From: Lucifuga dentata
Lineage: Eukaryota; Chordata; Actinopteri; Ophidiiformes; Bythitidae
Direction of reading: 5' to 3'
Length of the DNA stretch: 64,000 nucleotides
Assembly: GCA_014773175.1 (NCBI GenBank)
Contig: VXCM01001282.1
Span: 21,363 to 85,362, forward strand
Part shown: positions 1 to 11,300 of the stretch, piece after piece
How positions within the stretch are numbered: position 1 is the stretch's first letter
Layout of the letters: the number at the start of each line of letters is the position of its first letter
Notes under the pieces: generated by a model
What the model saw: only the letters and a program-made list of their open reading frames with translations
Told to the model about the DNA's origin: nothing
The model's database searches: none
Made by a program: the position numbers and the translations under genes

Positions 1-2364
1 CTTGAGGAAGAGGCGAAGTACCACTAGACTATGTGCAAGATCAAATTAAATACACTGATCAGCTGAATGGGCTTAAATGTCAAATTTATTGATCACTAAC
101 ACGAGGCAAACACAGTTTAAAATGTCGCCCAGATTTCTTACTGCTAAAATTTACCACCAGACTGAAACAGGTCTTAATTTTTGCTTGACGGCGTATTTTG
201 TGAATGAATCGCTTCCAAGACATGTAAACAAGAAAATACTGCAGTAACGCCTCCTTTAAGGCAAACGATAGAAGAGGCCATAATGGGCATTTACGAATGA
301 CAGAACATGACTTTGCAGTGATATTTGACCTTATTGACATGTTAAATCTGGCGCTGCATTTTATGAATTCTGCCCAAGATCTTTGCCCCTGTTCTGTGAA
401 TTGATGTTCAGATTAACTAGGAACATTAACATAAGACTCTCTAATATATAAAAATACTTACTCCAGTTTTGCCCTTTGGAATGCAGTACACATGGTTACT
501 TGCCCAGGTTTCCTTGAATTGACATGAACTTTTGCCTTTTCTAGTCTGGCATTGTAGTTTTTGTGAATAAACTAGTCTCTATGTCTCTCTTTGGTAATTG
601 ATTAACTTTCTGGCTGTCGTGTTGAAGAACGTCCCAAATACAAGTATGTACATGAAAATACCACATTACATTACATTATGGGTAACAATGAAAAAAACAT
701 GCACGCTGACATGCCTTCATGTTGCTTTACAGGCCGCTGGTCTCACAGCTTGCTCCCCCTAAAATCCCTGAGGGGGAGAGGGTTGACTTTGATGTAGGTT
801 TCCTTAAAACACATATTAATGGAACAGTTACATGAATACAGCTTCAAAAAGAGCAACCTGATCATTGCATTCTGTTTTCTCTCTCTCAGGACATCCACAG
901 GAAAAGGATGGAGAAAGATCTGCTGGAGCTGCAGACTCTTATTGACGTCCACTTTGAGCAGAGGAAGAAAGAGGAAGAGGAGCTGATTGGACTCAAAGAA
1001 AGGATTGTAATGACCCTCTTTCCTTTCATTCTCATTGAGCATTAAGAGGAACAGCAGGTGACTGATGACCCATGTTTGAAAGGGTGAGCTGAGATGTTTT
1101 TTATTTTATTTTAGGAGAGCCGCAGGGCAGAAAGAGCTGAGCAGCAGCGTGTGAGAGCAGAAAAAGAGCGGGACAGACAGACAAGGATTGCGGTACTTAA
1201 CCATTTAAATGAACCCTCTATTACATATTTGATTGAATCTGTACATAGAATGCTAAGCTGAGGGGTGACTTATGCAGGAGGAGAGGCAGAGGAAGGAGGA
1301 TGAAGAGGCGAAGAAGAGGGCAGATGACGAAGCCAAGAAGAAGAAAGTGCTCTCCAACATGGGGGCTCACTTTGGAGGGTACCTGGCCAAGGTCAGAGTT
1401 AATGCTTGCTCAGGAGGATACTGACTTTAGGCAGGTTTATGTCATATATGTTTTCGGCTCACCTGGCACAAGTTGTCTAAAATATGGCTAACTGTTTCAC
1501 GTGCCAAGTCTACTCCTGCGCCTTTTGGTAGTCTCCCTACAATGTGATGTGTTTGTTTCTTGCAGGCAGAGCAGAGGAGAGGAAAAAAACAAACTGCAAG
1601 GGAGATAAAGAAGAAGACTCTGTCTGAGAGACGCAAACCACTGGCCATTGAGAACCTGAGAGAGGACAGACTGAGGTCAGATTTGGATTCATTGGGGTTT
1701 GGGGGCCTTACAGTCCCAAGGCTTTTTAAAAAACTAAATAGGAAAGAACTTAAAATTAACTACCATAAATCATGTTTCCTGTAGATAAATTTGTCATTTA
1801 CTGAAATTATGGAAATCTTCAAGCATTAAAGAGAGAAATCAGGCATCAATAACACAAAAGGAACTTCCTCCCTCATCTCTTTTAGAGAGCGAGCCAAGGA
1901 GATGTGGGAATGGATCTACAAGCTGGAGTCAGAGAAATTTGACCTGGCAGAGAAGATGAGGAGGCAGAAATATGAGGTGAGAATATGGCAGCGTATATGG
2001 TCCATGCTGTCTGGCGCAAGATTGTTAGCACACATTTCAATCTGTGTATTTTTTTTTTTTTTTTTNTTTTTTTTTTTTTTTTAGATCAATGTCCTTTTGA
2101 ACAGAATTCAACATGCTCAGAAATTGTGAGTCAAATTGTGTCTCAACCTACCTGCATAAATACCACTGACAGACATCTCATCATTTAAGCACATGGAACA
2201 AGACAACTGACAGCAAGCATACAACTATGTGCCTTTACATGCTGATATTTTATATTTATTTGCATGGAATATGAGTGTTTATAAGCTTCTGATTGCTTGA
2301 CTCTTTTCTTGTCTGCAGCAAAAAAGGCCACGGTAAGGGGAAGGTTGGGGGACGCTGGAAGTGA
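1..2364 (+). CDS. tnnt1: Slow skeletal muscle troponin T, 3' part (partial, N-terminus off the left edge)
   Basis: Troponin T anchors the troponin complex to tropomyosin on the thin filament and passes on the Ca2+ signal. Exons read by splice sites: 1-17 (partial), 733-793, 890-1006, 1115-1192, 1278-1391, 1566-1675, 1886-1976, 2085-2125, 2319-2364 (TGA). All phases join and give 224 residues. The order is an acidic EEEAK end, [13 protein letters not shown], the tropomyosin-binding helix [20 protein letters not shown], a charged E/K/R helix, [16 protein letters not shown], the coiled coil that pairs with troponin I, and the C-terminus [21 protein letters not shown] plus LESEKFDL and INVL.NRI.HAQKF resemble TNNT1 more than TNNT3 or TNNT2 as I remember them, and the neighbours match the TNNT1 locus. 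The acceptor at 2083-2084 lies in a poly-T run broken by an N (2066). The usual acidic N-terminal exons are outside the window. Confidence 0.93.
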
Positions 2365-2414
2365 GCTCACACGCATACACACAGGAAACACAAAGAAGCA
2401 AGAAGAAGCTTTAG

Positions 2415-2420
2415 TTTATT
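2415..2420 (-). promoter_or_regulatory. Probable dnaaf3 poly(A) signal
   Basis: TTTATT on the + strand reads AATAAA on the minus strand, about 315 bases past the dnaaf3 stop. It falls inside the presumed tnnt1 3' UTR, so the two convergent transcripts probably overlap. Confidence 0.45.
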
Positions 2421-2484
2421 GATATATCAAAACTTGCTGTGTGGTGTTTACTGACACCTCTCTAATTATGAGAAAGCACTTACA

Positions 2485-2490
2485 AATAAA
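2485..2490 (+). promoter_or_regulatory. Probable tnnt1 poly(A) signal
   Basis: AATAAA 121 bases after the tnnt1 stop. A second AATAAA-like site lies near 2588. Choice of site is inferred. Confidence 0.55.
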
Positions 2491-2732
2491 AATCTGTCAT
2501 TCAAAAGGGAAATGAAATTTTTATCATCGTTCTTGAAAATGGAGAAATTCAGAGGTATTATTAACAAAAACAAATCAACACACAGGAAAATAAAAGAATA
2601 ATGAATAACTGAAACATCTGATATAAAAACATAACATTTCTATCTGCATAAGGTATTGTCTGTCTTAATATTGGTCCACTGCATCATGTGAGGTAAAGAT
2701 GCTGATTACGTTGGAGCAGAATGAAGCAGCCA

Positions 2733-4671
2733 TTAATCAGCTTTCCTCTGCTTCTGCGGTATGAAAATGGCATGAACGTCGTCGCTCTTCATCTTGTCCC
2801 ACGGTTCAAATCCAGCTTCTCCAGCGATGCTCGTCACTTTAGAAGCAAAACCTGCTTCCTGCTCTTTGTTCAGGTCCAAAAGGTACCTGAGAAATAGGGA
2901 CACTTCAATGCATAGTGCTATTACTGTAACTTTTAAAGGCCCATAATGGTGATTTTGCATGTTGAACCCAATTCAAACTATCCCACAAATTTATTTTATT
3001 ATTTTGCCTAATCCCCTAATTTTTCTAAATCAAATGTCCGTAAAATTCAGTGTTTCACCTTCTACACTTACGCACCACTGTAGAGGACACGGTCGTTTTA
3101 ATTTCTTGGCAAAAGCAGTTTTCTACTGGCAGAGATATACGCTTTTTTTCTGTGTAGCTCAGTGTTGGATCTGTTAAATATGAAGCAACTTTGACAAAAA
3201 ATAAGAACGACATGTTTGCTGTGATGGATCACTTATCTCCCGCATGTTCCATCTACATGTTGAATTTTTTATAGCACACTGGAATAAACTAAAATCAATG
3301 GCTGTCTGGAAAGAAGGACAAACAATTCGAGTATTTTCTGCTTCAGCTGTATGTTTTGGAAAATAGTTGGCAGTAATATTAGGTGTATGTGTATGCGGCC
3401 TGCATTTATTGGGCTCAGACATGCAAAATCACAGTTATGGTCCTTTAAATGAAAATTATTGTATTAATCATTGCAGTACTTTATATATGGCAATCACTGA
3501 AATCAGATTCCCAAAAGCAAATACTTTAAACTCGGAGGTGTATACTGTACTACACAGCAGAACAATTTCACTCCTGGTGACGGAACTGTCACCATGGTAA
3601 CAGCCCCCTGTTACTATAAAAACCCTCACTTGGCCAGCTCCACAACAAGTACAGCTTCTGGTGCTGCAATCTGTCTCAGCGTCGCGCCCAGCTGGTGTAC
3701 CGAGCTTCCCATTATCGACATTGAGAGTGAGAAAAACAGAAATGCATCACAGTCAGTGGTCATGGATCTTAAGAACAAAAATCTGCATCATGCATCAAAT
3801 CGTGTGATGTTTGTAATGATTCGTGTAAAAAGGGGAGGGGCTCTCACCTGGCAGAGAAATAGATTGTGTTGAAGAACTGAGAGAATTTCTGTTTTTCTGG
3901 CAGTTTGCAAAGAGAATCCATGGGCAGGAAGGTCACAGAAATCCCACTCAGATGCATCAGGTCTGAGAAGAATTAGTTCAGATTAAGACTGAGAAGTAAA
4001 TCTAACAAATTCTGTTTTCTGCTGTATTTCATATGTGCCAAATATCAACACAGACTTCACAAGTATTAAAATCTACAACAAACTAAAAGGAAAGTTCACA
4101 TTTATAGACTTCAATACGCTGAAACAGCAACATCAAAACACAAGGGAGCAAATAAGGTGAGATGATTAAGTTCAGTCCTTCACCAGTATTTGACCTCTGC
4201 CGCTTTTGTCATTGTGTGAGCTGCTATTTTTGCTCAGGCCTCCAACATCTAAAGTCACGGGTCCTGCAAGTGTTAATAAGCAGCCATTAACCATTAATGC
4301 TGGCAGATTTGTGGTGAGCCTCTGTTTTCTCCGTGTCTGGCTGAGAAACAGACAAGCAGCCCCGTCTACAGGACAGCGACTGGAACAGTGTTTGCACATT
4401 TGCAAAGGAGACATCCTGGGCTGTCTGAGGATATGAGAGAGGCAGAAAGAATTAGCATGTTCCCCAACATGTACACAGCTTGAACAGGAACTGGAAACAT
4501 AGACCACAATCAAACATGTACGTTGTTGTTACTGTGCATTTTACCTTGATGTGTTTCCCGTTCTGTGTCTTCAGCAGACTCTCGTCATCAGTTTCAATGC
4601 CAAAGGAGAGGTAAGGACTGGATGCTATATCTCCCCAGTAACCCCTCACTGACACTTTGTCCCCTTTCTAT

Positions 4672-4713
<42 letters not shown>

Positions 4714-6337
4714 TAAATGTTAAAAGACCATACCAGCAATTTTGCATGTTTGAGCCCAATATACACTAACATGCTAAGTTACTATTTCCAAAACATAAAG
4801 CTATATTTTAGTTTTCCTGTTATTTTGCAAAATCCCCTAATAGACATACATTGTCTTCTGTGCAGCTCCGTGTTGGAGCGGTTAAATTAAATTACTTTAG
4901 CCAAAAAAAAAACAACCAAAACTTAACAGACGTAGTCATTGCTGTGATGGATTACGTATCTCAAGCAAGTTTCAAGTCTCTACAAGTTTGTTTTAATAGC
5001 GTACTGGAATGAACTGAAACCAATGGCAGTCTGGAAGGTAGGAAAAACAATTCTAAANTTAATAGCGTACTGGAATGAACTGAAACCAATGGCAGTCTGG
5101 AAGGTAGGAAAAACAATTCTAAAACTTACCGCTAAAGTACTATATTTTGGGAGATGGTTGTCAGTCACATAACGTGTAAATGGGTTGTATATATTATGCT
5201 CAAACATGCTAAACTGCTGGTTTGCTCTTTAACCTCCTTTAAGACATAACTTTATTGCGTGTCGAAAACATTTAAATACTTACATGACTGAATAATCTGG
5301 AAGACAGCAAAGTTGGGTTGGTTATCTCGTAGGCACCTTCCCTCATTTCAAATGCCATACCGCGTTCCCTCCACCGGGCGTACTGTTGATTGTTGATAAT
5401 ACCACACTGCAGACAGAGAATAAGTACAGAAGTGGCCATGTTACATTCAACTCCAAAGCCTCCAAACTGCTGCCCACTTGTGTGGTAATTTCTTAATGAA
5501 TCTGTGATCTGGTAAAGTATATAAAATTATCAGGTACCCCTTTTTCGTGCAGCTTCATAGTGAGGTCCCAGTCAAAGCAGCCTTTCTTGGAGTCGTAGCG
5601 TGTTCCCAGGTGCTGCCTCACCCGACAATCCCAGGCTTTGGTTATTGAGATGGGAGCAGAGTGCCTGGATGAAGACGATGAGGATGGCGGCTGGATCCAC
5701 AGCTTGAATATCCTGACCAGCTCATCTCGCTCCTTGAACTGTAGAAATATACGAATAAAACAAGGAGGCTTGACCTGAATTCGTGGTGCGCAGGAACATT
5801 GACCTATTTAAGAGGTTTTGCATACCTTGAGCTCAGTTGTGTCCAGGCAGGGGTGTGCGGGTGTCTCCAGCGTGTCAGTAACGGATGAAGAGAGCTGTGA
5901 TGCTGCACGTTTCAGTGTGGCATCTGTCTGACTGCGCATCTCAGAGTTCCCAAACAGCTCCAGGAAAACTTCTGTCTTCTCTGAGAGCAAAAACAAATTC
6001 AGATGTCAGATGCATCACTTGTGGTGTAACATTATAATGATCAACCTACCATTAAGTCCCATGCTTCCCTGAGGAATCAGTGCCAGGTAGAGGAGAAGCA
6101 TCTGTCTTGCCACCACCTCCATGCTGTTTTCTATGACCCATACCTAGAGCGAAGCAGAGAAAGAGGAAGTTTACAGTGCATATTACACGTATCTGTTCTT
6201 ACAAGGCACATGACCGATGGACTGGAGCTCACATGAAGGCTGTCTTTGTCCTGCAAACCAGCGATGGTCTTCAGAATGTGTCGTGGATCTCCACTGCCAA
6301 CCAGCAAAACATTGAGGTCTCCTTGTCTCACAGGGCC

Positions 6338-6375
<38 letters not shown>

Positions 6376-7314
6376 TGGGGGAGTGGGGAAATTACCTGAA
6401 ATATGCTAAATTTCTAGTGTTATTAATTTAAAATTTTAGACATTGTGACTTATTGCAAGAAGAGCACAGATGTAATTAAAAAACATTAATGATGGATCAC
6501 TTCATTTAGTTGTGTCAGGAAGCCATGCCAGTAAGACAACATGCACAACACAAGCACCTCGATGTAACAGCGACATCATTATTATTAGTTGTAGCTGTGC
6601 ATTTCCTGTTTCCTGTTGCAAATATTGTAATTAAAAAAAAAAAAAAAAAAANAAAAAAAAAAAAAAAAAAGGCTATACTTTGGATTATAATACAAATCAT
6701 GGCCTCAGAAATGACCATTTGGTTGATATAATAGAATACAAAAATATAATATAAAAATGTTATTTTATGTTACATAAAATAAAATAAATTAACTTTTTTA
6801 TATATTTTGTATCCTATTACATAAACTATCATTTCTGACGCCACAGGTTGATCCTTACAGTACATATTAAAATGTAACATAAAACATAACATTTTTTGTA
6901 TGCTGTATATTTTTGGATCCTGTTATTATGCCGACTGCATGGTCATTTCTGAGACCATGTGTATTATAAGGCTGTGAGGGTCAACCTGTAGCCACTTGCT
7001 AATCATACGTCACGGCTCCCATAATAATCATAATTTTAGAGACCGTACCTGTCTTAATAATACAGGTTTTTATAATATTTGACCCTTGTAGTTTATCTGA
7101 CTTTGTGTAAAAACATCAATTCATCAACACATTGTTTATTATAATGCATAACTATTCGCATATTGCCATTGGTCCTACTGTGATGCACGTGCGGAGGGAA
7201 TAACGGCGTCCTCGTGCACCTGGTTGCCTCACCTGCACCGATGAGGTCTCGCGCAGGACTGAAGCCCCACCAAGCGATGCAGCCTGCGCCCTCTCGTGTC
7301 CGCCCGGCACTCAT
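2733..7314 (-). CDS. dnaaf3: Dynein axonemal assembly factor 3 (complete, 11 coding exons)
   Basis: DNAAF3 is a cytoplasmic factor needed to preassemble outer and inner dynein arms of motile cilia. Exons from the ATG: 7233-7314, 6233-6336, 6050-6143, 5826-5980, 5538-5738, 5284-5406, 4545-4667, 4292-4424, 3848-3962, 3630-3704, 2733-2886 (TAA). Phases join throughout for 452 residues; human DNAAF3 is somewhat longer, mostly in its C-terminal tail, which is short here. Matches to the family in order: WWGFSPARDL at the start, LNVLLVGSGDPRHILKTI, VARQMLLLYLAL, FLELFGN, LGTRYDSKKGCFDWDLTMKLH, YARWRERGMAFEMR, RGYWGDIASSPYLSFGIE with TDDESLLKT, VTFLPMDS, and ELAKYLLDLNKEQEAGF. The exon 3630-3704 acceptor was chosen by phase and is the least certain boundary. 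Introns hold two copies of the TTAA MITE, a (CA)n tract and an N-linked duplication at 5058. Confidence 0.93.
2933..3448. mobile_element. TTAA-flanked MITE, copy 1 (dnaaf3 last intron)
   Basis: Begins TTAAAGGCCCATAATGGTGA and ends with the inverted form ...TTATGGTCCTTTAA. The ends are complementary for roughly 80 bases (degenerate), the interior shares the family segments seen elsewhere in the window, and both ends abut TTAA. It has no coding capacity. Confidence 0.8.
4673..4709. repeat. (CA)n microsatellite
   Basis: Uninterrupted CA run in the dnaaf3 intron just upstream of the exon with the RGYWGD motif. Confidence 0.95.
4720..5232. mobile_element. TTAA-flanked MITE, copy 2 (dnaaf3 intron)
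   Basis: Starts TTAAAAGACCATACCAGCAA and ends ...TTTGCTCTTTAA, with family interior such as ACTGGAATGAACTGAAACCA. A 66-base piece of the element is printed twice around the N at 5058, which looks like an assembly error, not element structure. Confidence 0.8.
6339..6369. repeat. (GA)n microsatellite abutting a dnaaf3 splice acceptor
   Basis: On the minus strand the run reads (TC)n immediately before the AG acceptor of dnaaf3 coding exon 2, so the microsatellite serves as its polypyrimidine tract. Confidence 0.9.
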
Positions 7315-7668
7315 CCTGTGACGGAGGCAGAAACCAAACGGAGCCGTGGAGCTCTAAATGTGTCTGCATGAAGACTTCAGCAACTAAGGTAACTTATTAG
7401 CGAGTGAACGCTGATTGGTACATTGCTCATGTGATAGCTTAGCTTAGCTTAATTTAGCTAATAACTAGCTTGATACAGTAGCTGTAAAGCTTAACCCATT
7501 TTGTCTCGAACTGAAACGACATTTCTCGATAAAATCGTAAAAAAAAGAGTTCTGATATTATAAATATACTTCAAAAACTCACCTCACAGACTGTTTTTTT
7601 AAATGCTAACTAGCCACAACTAAGCTAAGCTAAAGCTGGTTCACGTCCCAGAAGAAAGTTTGGAGTCT

Positions 7669-7681
7669 GTTACTAGGCAAC
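7669..7681. promoter_or_regulatory. Candidate RFX X-box upstream of dnaaf3
   Basis: GTTACTAGGCAAC fits the RFX inverted half-site pattern (GTNRCC, short spacer, RGYAAC) with one mismatch. It lies about 355 bases upstream of the dnaaf3 ATG. RFX and FOXJ1 factors drive ciliary genes, so the position is sensible; function is inferred. Confidence 0.5.
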
Positions 7682-7736
7682 ACTTTGAGTGAGACTAAAT
7701 GGTGCCCTCTACCTGTTTAAAGACACACCAAAGGTA

Positions 7737-7740
<4 letters not shown>

Positions 7741-7767
<27 letters not shown>

Positions 7768-7768
7768 A
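7741..7768. repeat. (CT)n microsatellite
   Basis: CT run between the dnaaf3 promoter region and the 3' end of the synaptotagmin gene. The rest of 7315-8040 shows no coding signal apart from the candidate X-box. Confidence 0.95.
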
Positions 7769-8047
7769 ATACTTAGAATAATGTGGTAACTGTACCAAAA
7801 TTATTGGCAGACAAATATCAGAATGTGTGCTGCATGTCCATTCAAACTGTACATAAAGATGGTGATACATACAAATAAAGCAGGCCAGTATGTTTAGTTG
7901 TTTATCAGGATACCGGTGACCCACAGTACAACCCGTAGGCAGATTATAACATGCTGTAGAAGACACTGTATACTCTCTTCGACATTTTTGTCAAAAAAAA
8001 AAAAAAAAAANAAAAAAAAAAAAAAAAAGCAATTCAAAATTTGATTC

Positions 8048-8053
8048 TTTATT
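8048..8053 (-). promoter_or_regulatory. Probable syt5 poly(A) signal
   Basis: AATAAA on the minus strand about 255 bases after the syt5 stop. An N-split poly-A run lies just downstream in the transcript direction (8011). Confidence 0.5.
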
Positions 8054-8306
8054 TTGCCTAATTCTACTTGGTCTTTGCATGGACATACACAAAAAGATGA
8101 ACATTTACGACTTTCCAAGTTACACAGCAAAATATATTGCAGAGGGATTGGCAAAACAACCAAATGTCAAAAAACGCCAGCATCACACACACCTTATTCA
8201 ATATCTCAAAAGAACAAACGGTATAGTAAACAAAAAGGTGCAAAATAAAACATCAGGGTTAAGACCGATAAATGAAACTGTGTGTTTTGAGCTAAGAGGT
8301 GCAAAT

Positions 8307-11300
8307 CTAACGAGGTTTTGCCTTGACTGCAGCATCGACTTCTTCCTCTGGCAGGAGAGTGTGCCACTGGGCTACTGGACGTCTGGGATTGGCCAACATG
8401 TCTGACCAGTGGCGCAGGCCAACTCCTGTAGCTCCATAACCCATGAAGGTCTTTCCAATGGGGTCGTTGCTCCCAAGTTTATCATAGTCAAATACTGTGA
8501 TGACAACCTGCACTTTCTGTAAAAAAAAAAAAAAAAAAAAAAGGAAGCAAGGCAGTGTTGTTAACGTCTGTTACATCCCAAATGCATCACTTGTGATGAT
8601 GACACAGCCTACCTGGATCTGCTCAAAGGGAACATCAAAGCTAAAACTCTCATTAAAATAAGGATTGAGTGTATTCTTTTTGACAGTCGTCTTCTTCTTC
8701 TTAATCCTTTTTCCATTTTGCTGCAGAACAATCTTCACATATGGATCTTAGGAAGGGAAAAAAGATGACGTTTGTTTTTTGTTTTTTCTTTTTCTCATTT
8801 TGATGAGGGCTGAAACAAATATCTGAGCCTGATTACCTGATAAGCCACCGACATCCATTTTCTTCAGGTTCTTTGCCTCCATGATGTTTACTGTCAGTTT
8901 CCCAGCAGTTGGCACATACCGTAAAGAAATGCAAATATCACCCAGTTTTTCTTGCTGAAAGAAAAACATTTATTAAAAAATGTCACACCACCAAGATTGC
9001 ACAATGGCATCTTTTTTTTTTTTTTTTTNTTTTTTTTTTTTTTTTTAATTTGATGATTATATTCCGCAATTTCTTGCCAACAGTGTAGAAAATGTTATCA
9101 AGAAGAAACCTGCTACATATATTAAACATTTCTATAAAATATTTTAGCACAAAAGTCTCTTTCATATTAAAGTGAAAAAATATGGAGCTGAATGGAACAT
9201 GATATGCCATACCTCCTCTTTCTTGCCACTCTCCAAGTCTCTCCATTGTTGCATTGGCTGGCCCAAGTCAACACTGTTCATGGGAATCTTTATTTCCCCG
9301 ATCATATCATGCTTGGAGAAACGATCAAAGTCGAAAACTTGCAGCACCAAAGTCTTCCCACCCAACTCTGCGTATGGGATCTAGAGAGAAAGGAAATTAT
9401 ATTGAAGACACAAAGGAGGGAGGCACTGTTTTTAGTAATTAATACTCAACTTTGGGGGTATATTGTCTTTATTGTTTAGGGGTTCCCATTAGCTCCTGCT
9501 TCAGCGATCATTAATCTTCCTGGGGACCACAATTTTAAAATACAAAATTTGATAAGCAAAAATAGAATTAGAGGTCTCCTGTTACACCAATTGATCATGA
9601 ATAGCTAAACAAACAATATAAACCACATCAGCTAAGCATGACCTAGAACCAGCAGGATAACATCAGTCAATCATATTTACATTTTAAGTGCCTTCTTACT
9701 TGTTTCCTAAGAATATAAATACTTGTGTGTTGTTTAAGGTTTTCCAGTAGTCCATTCCTTGCCACACAGGACCTATAAAGAAATGTGTGTTCTAAAAAAT
9801 TAGTTTTAGACTGAGGAAGCAATAAATTGTTTCTACCACTATGATGAGTCTGATAGGGATGTACTTGATTTGAGTATTCTAACTCATCATGTAAAAATTT
9901 AGGAGTGCCCACAAATAGTTTTCCACAGAAAAACTAGCAAACTAAATTGTAATCTAGTTTTAACCAAAAGCCAGGATAATCTGTTATGCATATTAATAAT
10001 GCTAGTACGATATGAGCATCTTAGGACCAGTATAGCTGCTTTATGTTGCATTATTTGTAATTTATTGAGATCCCTTTGATTTGCAGTGGACCAAATAATT
10101 GGACAATACTTGAGATGAGATAGCACCAGTGAATAAATTACTTTTCCTTGATAGGCAAAACAACAAAACCCAAATGTTTCCTACTGATAGCAATTCCTCT
10201 TCCCATTTTTTTTTTCCTTTCGCAATCTATTGATGTGCTGCGACCAGGACAAGTGTTGATCAAGCGTGACTCCTAAGAACTTGAATTGATTCACTTGATA
10301 TCTAAGTGAGTGTAGATATGTCAGCATCTGTCTTTTTTTTTTTTTNTTTTTTTTTTTTTTGTACATGTAATGGGAGGAATCTTGATAACAACAAACACGT
10401 AGTGCCATTCTTGTTTACATGAAGTACCTTGAAGATGAAGGTCTCGTTGAAAACAGGGCATAAGTTCTTGCGCTGAACCTTGGTCTCATACTTCTTCTTT
10501 TTGTCTGGTAACAGAAAGACTTTGACGTAGGGGTCCGAGGTACCCCCCATATCCATAGCAGCAAGGTCTTGAGCCTGAAGAATGCCCACGATGAGCTTCA
10601 GAGGAAACAGAACAAGCGGCAGAAACACCAGTGGAAAGCAAATGGTTAAGATTATGCAGGAATTATTCTTATTATATAATATTAATATGAATGATGTTGC
10701 TGACAAGATGCAGAAGATAATGAGACTGATGACTTTGTTTTCACACAGGACGTACCTGGGAGTCTGTGAAGTTGTAGTCCAAGGAGAACTCCAGCTTACC
10801 CAACTTTTCCTGTTCTTTCTCCTGTTCCTCCCCTTCCTTCTTCACCTCACCCTCCTACAGGATAAGACAACAGCGTGCTGCACATTCACCCAGAAGTTCA
10901 AATTCATAGAGGTAAGATTATGTAATCCATGTCCTTCATACCTTCTCTCCAGCCTCTCCTTCACCTTCCTTTGTCTTTCTGCGTCGACCTGTCTTCCTCT
11001 CTCTCACTTTTTTCGGCTTTTTCTTTTTGCCAAAGCACTTTTTGAAAAGACAGAAAATGAAACATGCCACCAAAACCAGGACCACCACGGCAATGGCTCC
11101 CACTGCCCACATAGGAACTAAAAAAATAAAAAATAAAAAAAATAAGGATTTCATCAGTCTTTGCAGTATGTAAATGGGACCACTTTTATTATGGAAAGAA
11201 TTACATGTCTAATCCTCTAATATCTTATGGATTCACAATATGTATGCGACAATGTGAAATTTATATCTAATTGTAAAGTAGCAGTTTTCAAAAAGTGTAA

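Noticed and set aside
2959..3600. Several open frames of 70-90 codons in dnaaf3 introns
   Set aside because: They arise within the TTAA MITE copies, and the same peptide fragments recur at other copies.
10582..11121. A 179-codon + strand open frame
   Set aside because: It lies opposite syt5 exons for C2A, the linker and the transmembrane helix; the minus strand carries the real protein.
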